Virus record (IMG/VR): IMGVR_UViG_3300008107_000372
Coordinates: 1-24,616 of that record
DNA length: 24,616 nt
Origin: a virus
Strand: one strand, 5' to 3'
The notes beneath the pieces are model-generated. The model had not been told where the DNA came from. It saw only the letters and a list, made by a program, of their open reading frames with translations, and searched no databases. Shown one piece after another: positions 14,831-23,685 of this stretch (position 1 is the stretch's first letter; every line of letters begins with the position of its first letter). The position numbers and the translations under genes are program-made.

Positions 14831-16444
14831 ATGACTACTCTAATTACAAGAAAATTACAATTCAATAACGCCGAGCAATTCAAAGAAGAATTTGCTGAGC
14901 CGCAACCAACTATTTCTTATGTGTTCATTGGAAATCATGTTCCATATGTAGATGAGAATACGCCACCAAGTCTTTCCGATACTGTTGTTACCGAGAAGCA
15001 GGCATGGGACAATATGTACGCTGCAAAAAGAGTTACTGGAAATGATGTAGAACTGGTCATTCCAAAAGTTATTTGGACAGCAAATACCAAATATCGCCAG
15101 TATGATGACACTTCTTCTATTCCAACTTTGCTATCTGCAAATACTCAACAAAATTTAAAGCCGATGTATGTTATTACAGCGGAAAGAAATGTCTATAAAT
15201 GCCTTTCTAATAATTCGTCTGCAAATTCTACAGTAAAACCTACTGGTGACTACACAACATCCAATGGTAACATCGCTACAGCAGATGGTTATCTATGGAA
15301 ATATATGTTCAATGTCAAACCGTCAAACAAATTTTTGACTGATGGATGGATTCCAGCACCAACATCTACTGATGCTTTAGACTATGGAGTTAATAGTCAA
15401 GGTGTTGTAGATGGAGAATTGACCACAATTTTAGTAACACAGAAGGGTACCAACTATCGTGAACTGTCAAACATTAAAGTAGATAGTTTCACTTCAGGAC
15501 AATCAACTATTCGTTTAGCTAATACATCAAATGTTATTTCATGGTTTAGTATTCCATCTTTGGCAAATTTGGCAAATATGTCAATTTCAGGAACAGGAAT
15601 TTCAACTGGAACGTATATCAGCCAAATTTATCCAGCCAATGGCGTTATTGTCTTATCATCAGATGCTTTTTCAACTGGTGGTGGTAATTCAAATACTGTA
15701 AGTATAACCACTAGAGTATATGTTGATGGTGATGGTGTAGGTATAAATGTATACTCAACTCTTTCCAATACTGATATTAATGCATCAGCAAATGATGCTA
15801 ATGTGGCTAACATTTATACCGTAACTATTGGAACTAACTACAGTCGAGCGAATGTTTTATTATTTGGATCAGGCGCTGGCGCAAACGCTAGAGCAATTCT
15901 TTCACCAAAATTTGGTCACGCATACAATCCAGCTAAAGAATTAAATGCAAATAATGTTATGATAGCAGTAAGGATTGGTGAAATAGATTCTTCAGAAGAT
16001 GGTGTAATTTCCACTAGCACAACATTTAGACAGTTTGGTCTTATGAGGGATCCATATAAATACGGAAATACGACACCTGTGACTTCTGCGACTGCCAATT
16101 CTGTGATATCTCAAACAACAAATCTACAATTGGTAAGCGGACCATCATATACGTTGAATGAATATGTTTATCAGGGTGATTCACCTAGCAATGCATCTGC
16201 TTATGGATTTTTGAATTCTGTAACTGATTCAGGTACTACTGTTAGGTTAACTAAGGTTGTAGGAACTTTTGTAACTGGTAATCCACTAATTGGTGCAAAC
16301 TCTGGAGTTTCAAGAACAGTAACATCTACTTCAAATCCAACATTTCAACCATACTCTGGTGATATGTTGTATATCGAAAATGATACAGCAACAACCCGAT
16401 CAGACGGGCAAGCAGAAAACATTAAAATGATTGTAAGTTTCTAA
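14831..16444 (+). CDS. 8: gp8-like baseplate wedge protein
   Basis: The 537-residue protein matches the gp8 family in its first 180 residues: EQFKEEFAEP, YVFIGNHVPYVDENTPPSLS (30-49), MYAAKRVTGNDVELVIPKVI, NVYKCLSNNSS...STVKPTG and TADGYLWKYMFNV (150-162). T4 gp8 (334 residues) is a dimer in each wedge that links gp7, gp10 and the outer parts. This copy is about 200 residues longer. The extra part includes GTNY motifs near 205 and 334, and a GTGISTGTYI-type beta domain at about 255-285 resembling phage fibre domains. The C-terminus returns to GQAENIKMIVSF, typical of the family end. The ATG lacks a clear ribosome site but matches the family N-terminus. Confidence 0.82.
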   Translation: MTTLITRKLQFNNAEQFKEEFAEPQPTISYVFIGNHVPYVDENTPPSLSDTVVTEKQAWDNMYAAKRVTGNDVELVIPKVIWTANTKYRQYDDTSSIPTLLSANTQQNLKPMYVITAERNVYKCLSNNSSANSTVKPTGDYTTSNGNIATADGYLWKYMFNVKPSNKFLTDGWIPAPTSTDALDYGVNSQGVVDGELTTILVTQKGTNYRELSNIKVDSFTSGQSTIRLANTSNVISWFSIPSLANLANMSISGTGISTGTYISQIYPANGVIVLSSDAFSTGGGNSNTVSITTRVYVDGDGVGINVYSTLSNTDINASANDANVANIYTVTIGTNYSRANVLLFGSGAGANARAILSPKFGHAYNPAKELNANNVMIAVRIGEIDSSEDGVISTSTTFRQFGLMRDPYKYGNTTPVTSATANSVISQTTNLQLVSGPSYTLNEYVYQGDSPSNASAYGFLNSVTDSGTTVRLTKVVGTFVTGNPLIGANSGVSRTVTSTSNPTFQPYSGDMLYIENDTATTRSDGQAENIKMIVSF

Positions 16445-16453
16445 AGGTAAAAA

Positions 16454-19400
16454 ATGGCACTTGATACTAATTTTAATACAAATCCGTATTACGATGACTA
16501 TGAGGAAGATAAAAAATTCCTTAGAATGTTGTTTAAGCCTGGCTATGCAGTTCAAGCCCGCGAATTAACACAATTACAAACCATCCTACAAAAGCAAGTA
16601 TCACGCTTTGGTGACCATATTTTTGAAGACGGTTCTGTTGTTACTGGTGGACAGTTAGTATTCCAAAACACTTCTTATATCAATGTTGCAACAACCTATG
16701 CCGGTAGCACAGTTTCTATTGGTGATTTTGAAGACCAAGTTATCGTAGATAATGTTCAGTCGCCTACAAAAAAGGCTCAAGTTATTAAAGTTTTTGATGC
16801 TGACGGATCTGAACCTCAAACTCTATTGGTAAATCCAATATTTGGAACATTCGCTGATGGCGATACAATCATAACTTACAATGCATCAACAGTAAATACT
16901 CCCTCATACGCCAATATTGCAGCATCGGGCACAGGTACAGGACAAGTTTTTTCAGTAGCAGAAGGTGTATATTACTACGGTGGATTTTTCATTAAAGTAG
17001 ATTCACAGACTGTTGCCGTTTCAAAGTATGCACAAGATGGTAGTGCTAGAATTGGTTTTCAAATTGATGAGTCTATTGTATCATACACCTCTGATACCTC
17101 ATTGCTTGATCCTGCACAGAATGCTTCTAACTATCAGGCACCCGGCGCAGACCGATATAAGGTTGTTCTAACTTTAAGCACCAGAAGTTTGACTTCTACC
17201 GATGATTCTAAATTTTTAGAATTGGCGAGAGTTCAAGATGGTGTTCTAACCAAACTAAACAACAATCCATTATATGCTGTTTTGGAAGATACATTGGCTC
17301 GCCGTACCTTTGATGAATCTGGTAACTATACAGTTAGACCATTCAATTTGGCATTAGAAACCAATTCTGCCAATACAGCTAATTTGGATGTTATACTTTC
17401 TCCAGGTAAAGCATATGTTTATGGATATGAATTCGAATCAATTTATCCAACTAAAATTACAATTGATAAACCACGTGGAACAGATAGTGTAACTGGTAAA
17501 AAGATTACTGCTGACTACGGTTACTATGTTTATGCAAATACTCCATTTGGTAGTTTCCCAATTAACAGTCTTGATACTGTAGAATTGCATACTGTTCCAA
17601 ACGCATCTATTAACTTGTCTTCTTCTTTGACAAGAGCGAATACTAGAATTGGAAATGTTCGCGTTAAATCTATTGCATATGATTCATCAGCAAACGCACA
17701 GAATTCTGCTTCATATACTTACCAACTATTCTTGACCGACATTAATGTTGGGTCTATTTACGGTGGTACAATTGCCAATATTGGAAGAACAGATATATCA
17801 AATACGACATATCTACAAATAGCCAATAGTGGAGCCGTTGTAAATTCTTATCAATATTCTAATGCGAACAACGCTTATACTGGAGCTAAACTTAGAATCA
17901 CTTCTGGTCCTGGTGCAGGAGAAACAGCGAAGACCATTATCAATTATAATGGTGAAACACAAACTGTTCAATTAGACCAACCATTTATTGCAAATGTTTT
18001 ACAAAATACTAGCGTTTGGGCTATAGACTTTGAATTTAATGATTGTCGTTCATTGCTTGTTCCTAACTCAGCAGGAACAGGCATAGTAGCTGCGATGAAC
18101 ATTGATACAAAATCAAGAGACCAAGCTTCCGTATACAATGACACGGTAGTTTCTGATAGTGCATCAGAAAAATTGGTGTTTCCATTGGGTCAAAATTTTG
18201 TAGCAAACGGTTCTATTTCAAATGTATACTACTCATACAGAAAACTGTATGTAGATCAGGCTTTCTCTGGAACAACTTCACCTGCTCTGTCTTTAGGCAC
18301 AGGTGAATCATTAGCATATACCGGAACTACAACTAGCATTCTTGCTCAAAATTATTATGTCGTTTGTACCAGCGCTGGAAGTAGCGTGTTCAAAAAAGGT
18401 GATGTTGTTCCTGCACAATCTATAACAGGAATTTCAAGCAACCAATTAACAATAGCTGGTTCAAGTGGTATGTCAGCAAACATCATCGCCACTATTGATG
18501 TTTCTCCAGCAGGAGCAAACCAGAAACCTAAGACATATAAAGCTGCCAATACCGATATTCAAATTTTTGGAATTGCACCTGGCGGTATTAATCTATTCTC
18601 TGGCAACAATTCTACTTTCTTGTTCCCACATCAAGGTCAAATTCAGATTGCAGCAAATACTGTTGTTAAATCACCAGATGTTGCACAGTCACTATTTACT
18701 TCTGATGTTATTGGTCTTGTTTCAGTATTAGACTTTAACGGTAATACGATTACTGTTGCAAATGAAGGTAGTGCGGTAAATGTAACATCGTACTATACAT
18801 TATACAGCGGTCAAAGAGATTCGATCTATGACCATGCATACATCAAATTGAAGCCCGGATATACAGCACCTGTCGGTCCTCTTGTTGTTAAGTTTAACCA
18901 TTTCTCATCAACAGGCGCTGGTTACTTTACTGGAACTTCATATACTGGTGGTGGTTTGTATTCTTATGAGAATATTCCGGCATATGTTGATGAGTATGGT
19001 GCAAAATTTGAATTGCGAGACTGCATAGATTTCCGTCCTGTTCGTGCCAACGCTACTCAAGCAACTGCAAATACTGTAGTTTTTGATGTTGACTCAACAA
19101 CAACTGGTCCAAAAATTCCTGAAAATGGTTCTGACATTATAACAAATTACGAATTCTATCTTCCAAGAAAAGATAAGGTTGTATTAAACAAGAACAAAAC
19201 ATTTGAAGTAATTGAAGGTATTCCATCATTAAGACCAAAAGATCCTGAAGATAAACAAGGTACAATGACATTGTATAGATTGTCACATGATCCTTATCTA
19301 CTGAATTCTTCAAACACAAAAGTATCGTATGTAAACAACAAACGATACACCATGCGTGATATTGGTACAATTGAAAAGAGAGTGGAAAATCTTGAGTATT

Positions 19401-22400
19401 ACACATCACTTTCTCTACTAGAATTAGAAGCATTGAATAAACAAGATTTGACCATCAAAGACACAACAAACCTACCAAGATTTAAGAATGGTATTTTGGT
19501 AGATTCGTTTACAGGTCAAGCTGTTTCCGATGTTACTAAGTTGGATTTTAAAGCATCTATTGATTCGACTAGGAAAGAGATGCGTCCAACATACAACATT
19601 AGTTCTTTCACACTATTGTTTGATTCTGCTAACTCAAGTGGAATACAGCAAAGAGGTCCATTCATCACCCTTTCTTCAACACCTGTTTCTTTCATAGAGC
19701 AAACTAAGGCATCGAAGTCTGTTAATGTTAACCCATATGGTGTAGTAAACTATCTTGGTAAAATTGAATTGAATCCAAAATCTGATACTTGGTTAGATAC
19801 TACTCGCCAAGCAGATGTTTTGGTTAATATCGAGGGTGATAAAGATGCGTGGGCGTTAATTGCAAACAACGCTATTAGTTACCAATGGGATTCAACAGAA
19901 ATATTATTCTTGGGTACATCTACAACAACTCAAGATATTGGTTCAGAATACGATTCTGGCGGCGGTGGAGGGAGAGCAATACTCCAAGATGAAGTTACTA
20001 CTACCATTTCTTCAAACAAAATAATCAAATCTGGTGTTGCTACTCAGGTTGTTCCACAAACAATACAACAAAAGATTGGTGATAGACTGATTGATGTTTC
20101 TGTTATTCCTTACATGAGAAACATTGGAATATTATTTACTGGTTCCGATTTTGAACCAAAACAAACTCTATACCCATTCTTCGATAATACTCTTGTTGAC
20201 AAGTATGTTTCAAGAAGCAATAAATTTGTTCTACAAGGAAACAATCTAGGATACTTTGCTAATACCGGTAATCCAGAATCTATCGTTGTTAGAAATATGG
20301 ATACTGGTGTAAATGTTGCAACTGGTATTGTAGTCAAAACTTCTAATAATGAAGCATATGTTGTATCAGTTAATCCAAATACTGCATTTGGTACTATTAC
20401 AAATGCGAATTTGATAGGTTCAACTTCATCAACAACAATTAAAATTAAAGAATATCAACATTATAGTGGAAATGCCGCGGCAGCTAATGTATCAAACATT
20501 GTTCTTCGCCTTGATGCATCTGGTTCAGCATATGAATCTCTATATGCGAATACTGCTAACTTGTCTACCATTTTTATTGTTTCAGGTACAGGTGCTGGTC
20601 AACAGAGAACCATTAACGCATATAGTGCAGCCACAAGAACCGCAAGAATTTCGAGCAATTGGACAACAACGCCAGATGCAAATTCGATTTATACAATTGG
20701 CCGTCCTACAACTAATGATTCTGGTGATGTTGCTGGTATCTTCTTTATTCCAGCTTCAACATTCCGTATTGGCGAAAAGAAATTTAGATTAATCAATAAC
20801 AGCACCAATGATGTTGGTTCTTCTTCGACAAATGGTGACGCATCGTTCTTTGCACAGGGTCTATTGGGGACATTGCAAGATACAATAATCTCTGCTACTG
20901 TTCCAACAACACAGAGAGTTGCGGCAAAATCAGAACAGGTTGTTACAACTTCCACTCAAACAACCAGTTCGAGGGTTGTTGGATGGATTGATCCTTTAGC
21001 ACAAACTTTCTTAATATCTCCTGCAACATATGAAAATGGTGTATATATTGATAAAGTTCGTCTGTGCTTTGAAACGAAATCTGATACTGTTCCTGTAACA
21101 CTACAGATTCGTCCAACAGTTAATGGTTATCCATCATATGCTACAATATATCCATATGCTACAGTTACTTTGACTCCAGACAAGATAAATTTGGTTACCG
21201 ATGGTAAACCAGATTTAACAGACTCTACAAAATATACTGAATTTGTGTTTCCAAGTCCTGTATATGTTCAACCTGGCGAACATTCTTTCTGTATATTGAG
21301 TAACTGTTTGGATTATAAGATATATGCTGCTGTTGGTGGAGAAAATGATTTGTCAACAGATACAAAGATTTCTCCAATTCCTTATGGCGGATTATTATTC
21401 TTGTCACAGAATGGTAGCACATGGCTTCCAGAGCCAAAAACATCTATGACATTTGGAATGTATAGATGTGAATTCTCATCTAGCGCAGGAACAGCAACAT
21501 TTAAATCATTAAAGCCACAGGCAAATACTGTATATGATGTTGCTAACTTGGTTGTTGGTGACATGGTAATTCCATCTACATCAGTCAACTACAAGTTTAA
21601 TTCTATCGTCAGTTCAACTGGTTCATTAGCTGGATACAAATCTATAAAACCAGCCGAAACATATACCATGAATGATGGTTCTGGTCGTAGAGTTATAACC
21701 ACTACAAATGATGGTACAGTTATTCGTTTACCTTGGAATCCAGCAACTGGAGCAACAGGTAATACTGTTTCGGAAGCAAATTACTACAACAATTATTTGG
21801 GCGAAGCTGGTGCAGTAACTACAGATTCATTTGTTGTTCAAGCAACAATGCAAACAACAGATACAGCAATTTCACCTCTAATTGATTCTACTAGAATGGG
21901 TGTAATTGTTCGTGAGAATATTATCAACAATCTACCACTTGCTAACAGCGGATTTATCGTTACAAACGGTGGAACAGGTTACAGTTCTGGTAGCCCACCA
22001 ACAGTAACAATTAGTGGTGGTAATGGTTCAGGCGCAGCAGCCCGTGCCAATGTTACGGCAGCAGGTGTTATTGATGCAATCTACTTGACTAACTCTGGTG
22101 GTTCTGGTTACACCACATCACCAACAGTAACAATTGGAAGTGGTTCAGCAACCGTAACATATAATGGTGAAGATAAGAAATCTGGTGGTAATGGTGCTGC
22201 TCGTTATATTACCCGCAGAGTTATTCTAAATGACGGCTTTGAATCTGGCGACTTGCGTGTTTATGTAACAGCATACAAACCATCTGGCGGAAACATCTAT
22301 GTCTACTATAAACTATTGTCTGATTCTGATCCTTCTTCTTTTGATGATAACAACTATCAATTGATGACACAGAATGATAGCAACATAAACTTCTTGTCGG

Positions 22401-22603
22401 CAAATGAAAACGATTACAGAGAATTGTCTTTCGCGCCAGGTGTTAATGGTGTAGCAAACAACTCAGTATCATATGTTTCTGGTACAACATCGTTCAAGAG
22501 TTTCAAACAATTTGCTATCAAGATTGTGTTAGTTGGAACTGACCCAACCGATGTACCAAAGATTAGAGACTTTAGATCGATTGCAACACCTGAAGGCGCT
22601 TGA
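16454..22603 (+). CDS. Giant DUF4815-type baseplate/fibre protein (2049 residues)
   Basis: The N-terminus NPYYDDYEEDKKFLRMLFKP plus YAVQARELTQLQTILQKQ (31-48) and RFGDHIFEDGSVV is the DUF4815 signature of aquatic T4-like phages. A long beta-rich body follows. A coiled coil IGTIEKRVENLEYYTSLSLL lies near 970-989, and a GWIDPLAQTFLISP segment near 1510, both typical of the family. Two copies of a GAGxxxTI domain occur near 490 and 1385. Tandem GTGY repeats lie at about 1833-1897. Its place after gp8, the missing gp9-gp12 homologues and its size suggest it forms the outer wedge and fibre attachment (gp10-like role), which is inference. AAAGGT precedes the ATG. No peptidase, lysozyme or depolymerase motif is recognised. 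Confidence 0.8.
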   Translation: MALDTNFNTNPYYDDYEEDKKFLRMLFKPGYAVQARELTQLQTILQKQVSRFGDHIFEDGSVVTGGQLVFQNTSYINVATTYAGSTVSIGDFEDQVIVDNVQSPTKKAQVIKVFDADGSEPQTLLVNPIFGTFADGDTIITYNASTVNTPSYANIAASGTGTGQVFSVAEGVYYYGGFFIKVDSQTVAVSKYAQDGSARIGFQIDESIVSYTSDTSLLDPAQNASNYQAPGADRYKVVLTLSTRSLTSTDDSKFLELARVQDGVLTKLNNNPLYAVLEDTLARRTFDESGNYTVRPFNLALETNSANTANLDVILSPGKAYVYGYEFESIYPTKITIDKPRGTDSVTGKKITADYGYYVYANTPFGSFPINSLDTVELHTVPNASINLSSSLTRANTRIGNVRVKSIAYDSSANAQNSASYTYQLFLTDINVGSIYGGTIANIGRTDISNTTYLQIANSGAVVNSYQYSNANNAYTGAKLRITSGPGAGETAKTIINYNGETQTVQLDQPFIANVLQNTSVWAIDFEFNDCRSLLVPNSAGTGIVAAMNIDTKSRDQASVYNDTVVSDSASEKLVFPLGQNFVANGSISNVYYSYRKLYVDQAFSGTTSPALSLGTGESLAYTGTTTSILAQNYYVVCTSAGSSVFKKGDVVPAQSITGISSNQLTIAGSSGMSANIIATIDVSPAGANQKPKTYKAANTDIQIFGIAPGGINLFSGNNSTFLFPHQGQIQIAANTVVKSPDVAQSLFTSDVIGLVSVLDFNGNTITVANEGSAVNVTSYYTLYSGQRDSIYDHAYIKLKPGYTAPVGPLVVKFNHFSSTGAGYFTGTSYTGGGLYSYENIPAYVDEYGAKFELRDCIDFRPVRANATQATANTVVFDVDSTTTGPKIPENGSDIITNYEFYLPRKDKVVLNKNKTFEVIEGIPSLRPKDPEDKQGTMTLYRLSHDPYLLNSSNTKVSYVNNKRYTMRDIGTIEKRVENLEYYTSLSLLELEALNKQDLTIKDTTNLPRFKNGILVDSFTGQAVSDVTKLDFKASIDSTRKEMRPTYNISSFTLLFDSANSSGIQQRGPFITLSSTPVSFIEQTKASKSVNVNPYGVVNYLGKIELNPKSDTWLDTTRQADVLVNIEGDKDAWALIANNAISYQWDSTEILFLGTSTTTQDIGSEYDSGGGGGRAILQDEVTTTISSNKIIKSGVATQVVPQTIQQKIGDRLIDVSVIPYMRNIGILFTGSDFEPKQTLYPFFDNTLVDKYVSRSNKFVLQGNNLGYFANTGNPESIVVRNMDTGVNVATGIVVKTSNNEAYVVSVNPNTAFGTITNANLIGSTSSTTIKIKEYQHYSGNAAAANVSNIVLRLDASGSAYESLYANTANLSTIFIVSGTGAGQQRTINAYSAATRTARISSNWTTTPDANSIYTIGRPTTNDSGDVAGIFFIPASTFRIGEKKFRLINNSTNDVGSSSTNGDASFFAQGLLGTLQDTIISATVPTTQRVAAKSEQVVTTSTQTTSSRVVGWIDPLAQTFLISPATYENGVYIDKVRLCFETKSDTVPVTLQIRPTVNGYPSYATIYPYATVTLTPDKINLVTDGKPDLTDSTKYTEFVFPSPVYVQPGEHSFCILSNCLDYKIYAAVGGENDLSTDTKISPIPYGGLLFLSQNGSTWLPEPKTSMTFGMYRCEFSSSAGTATFKSLKPQANTVYDVANLVVGDMVIPSTSVNYKFNSIVSSTGSLAGYKSIKPAETYTMNDGSGRRVITTTNDGTVIRLPWNPATGATGNTVSEANYYNNYLGEAGAVTTDSFVVQATMQTTDTAISPLIDSTRMGVIVRENIINNLPLANSGFIVTNGGTGYSSGSPPTVTISGGNGSGAAARANVTAAGVIDAIYLTNSGGSGYTTSPTVTIGSGSATVTYNGEDKKSGGNGAARYITRRVILNDGFESGDLRVYVTAYKPSGGNIYVYYKLLSDSDPSSFDDNNYQLMTQNDSNINFLSANENDYRELSFAPGVNGVANNSVSYVSGTTSFKSFKQFAIKIVLVGTDPTDVPKIRDFRSIATPEGA

Positions 22604-22605
22604 TA

Positions 22606-22833
22606 ATGGAAACACTTAGAGTAGAAGGGCATGAGCATCTAGTTAGAGATAAAGCTTCCAAGGCAATTCTAAATACAGACAGAAAAGCTTTGGAAGAATA
22701 TTACAAACAAAGAGAACAAGCCAAAAAAGAATTAAATGAAAAGCAAGAGATGAAGAATCGTATTGCAAATTTAGAAAACAATATGCAAGAAATCAAATCT
22801 CTATTACTTGAACTTGCTCAACGGAAAGCATAA
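22606..22833 (+). CDS. Small coiled-coil protein conserved in T4-like fibre regions
   Basis: This 75-residue charged protein begins METLRVEGHEHLVRD, then KASKAILNTDRKALEEYYKQ, and ends in a heptad-like coiled coil (IANLENNMQEIKSLLLELAQ). I recall very similar small proteins between the DUF4815 gene and the fibre genes of aquatic T4-like phages, always without known function. The ATG at 22606 lies two bases after the upstream stop. A TTG at 22600 overlapping that stop could add two residues. The stop overlaps the next ATG (TAATG). It may be an assembly factor or a small linker; no other clue is visible. Confidence 0.7.
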   Translation: METLRVEGHEHLVRDKASKAILNTDRKALEEYYKQREQAKKELNEKQEMKNRIANLENNMQEIKSLLLELAQRKA

Positions 22834-23318
22834 TGGCAATTATAGACCAATTAGCAACATCGAATACCTTCAGTCAATGGTTAGGAGGTACACAGTCACT
22901 TATCTCAAAGATGAATTCTTTGACCGATGGTGGTGTCAATTCTACCTTCTATGCAAACACAAATATTTCGGTATCAAATAATGTAACTATTACTGGTAAT
23001 CTTACTGTATCTGGCAACATCGTATTAGACACTATCGGGTTCGATGATCTAGAGGCAAATGGTTCTGTTAATATTGGAGTTAATCTAACTGTTGCAGGAA
23101 ATACCGTTCTAGGAAGCAACACCACCATAGCCAACTCTACAGTTACATACAGCAATATCACAACTGCTAATGTAATTAATTTGGCAGGTCAAGCGGGTAA
23201 TAGATCAAATACTTCATATGACACGGCTAATTCAGCGGCAATATATGCGAATGGCGCATTTGAAGCTGCAAACAATTCCGTAGGAAATGCTCTTGCTTTT
23301 GCAATTGCTTTAGGATAA
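22833..23318 (+). CDS. Short fibre-like protein with baseplate-attachment N-terminus
   Basis: This 161-residue protein begins with a segment typical of aquatic myovirus fibre proteins (NTFSQWLGGTQSLISKMNSL, residues 11-30). It continues with beta-helix-like repeats (NVTITGNLTVSGNIVLDTIG, VNIGVNLTVAGNTVLG) and ends with an Ala/Asn-rich repeat-like stretch (DTANSAAIYANGAFEAANNS). Similar N-termini usually head much longer fibres, so this looks like a short spacer, or a fibre trimmed to its attachment and shaft parts. The reading frame is intact with a normal stop, and no leftover fibre sequence follows in another frame before the next gene. Confidence 0.6.
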   Translation: MAIIDQLATSNTFSQWLGGTQSLISKMNSLTDGGVNSTFYANTNISVSNNVTITGNLTVSGNIVLDTIGFDDLEANGSVNIGVNLTVAGNTVLGSNTTIANSTVTYSNITTANVINLAGQAGNRSNTSYDTANSAAIYANGAFEAANNSVGNALAFAIALG

Positions 23319-23320
23319 AG

Positions 23321-23328
23321 AATAAATA
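23321..23328 (+). promoter_or_regulatory. Late-promoter-like AATAAATA
   Basis: AATAAATA matches NATAAATA and lies in the 31-base gap before the 111-residue gene, 21 bases ahead of its ATG, with AAGGGA as ribosome site in between (23340-23345). Spacing is right for a late promoter with a short leader, suggesting the terminal fibre genes can be transcribed separately. Confidence 0.5.
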
Positions 23329-23349
23329 AACTCGTAATCAAGGGAAATC

Positions 23350-23685
23350 ATGGCGAATACTTTTAAAAATTATGTATTAAAAGCTGCGGGAACAACAGCA
23401 CAAAATGCATATACTGCTGCTACTGGTGTTCAAGCAACCGTAATTGGTATGACGATTGCTAACATCACAGCATCACCAATCACAGCTAATGTAATCTTAA
23501 CTTGCTCTGGTGCTGCTGCTCCAAATGTATATTTGGTTAATGGTGCTACGATTGCGCCAGGCGGTTCATTAGTTCCAATTGGTGGAGACCAAAAACTTGT
23601 CCTTGAAGCTAACGATTATCTACAGGTCAATGTTTCTTCTTCATCATCTGCTGATGTTATTACTTCGGTTCTGGAGATAACCTAA
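23350..23685 (+). CDS. Conserved small phage structural protein (beta-sandwich-like)
   Basis: The 111-residue protein (start MANTFKNYVLKAAGTTAQN) has alternating strands: VIGMTIANITASPITANVIL, VYLVNGATIAPGGSLVPIGG, QKLVLEANDYLQVNV and a final ADVITSVLEIT. This pattern is frequent beside fibre genes of aquatic phages and suggests a small beta-sandwich, perhaps a fibre- or capsid-decorating subunit. I know no established function. A strong ribosome site (AAGGGA) and an upstream late-promoter-like motif support good expression. Its stop overlaps the fibre start (TAATG). Confidence 0.65.
   Translation: MANTFKNYVLKAAGTTAQNAYTAATGVQATVIGMTIANITASPITANVILTCSGAAAPNVYLVNGATIAPGGSLVPIGGDQKLVLEANDYLQVNVSSSSSADVITSVLEIT

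Noticed and set aside
20466-20792. Plus-strand 108-codon open frame within the giant gene
   Set aside because: Out-of-frame shadow in the middle of the DUF4815 frame, with Leu/Gln-rich sequence typical of shifted frames.
23319-23349. Possible terminator between the short fibre-like gene and the 111-residue gene
   Set aside because: The gap has no stable hairpin or T-run; it fits a promoter and ribosome site better.
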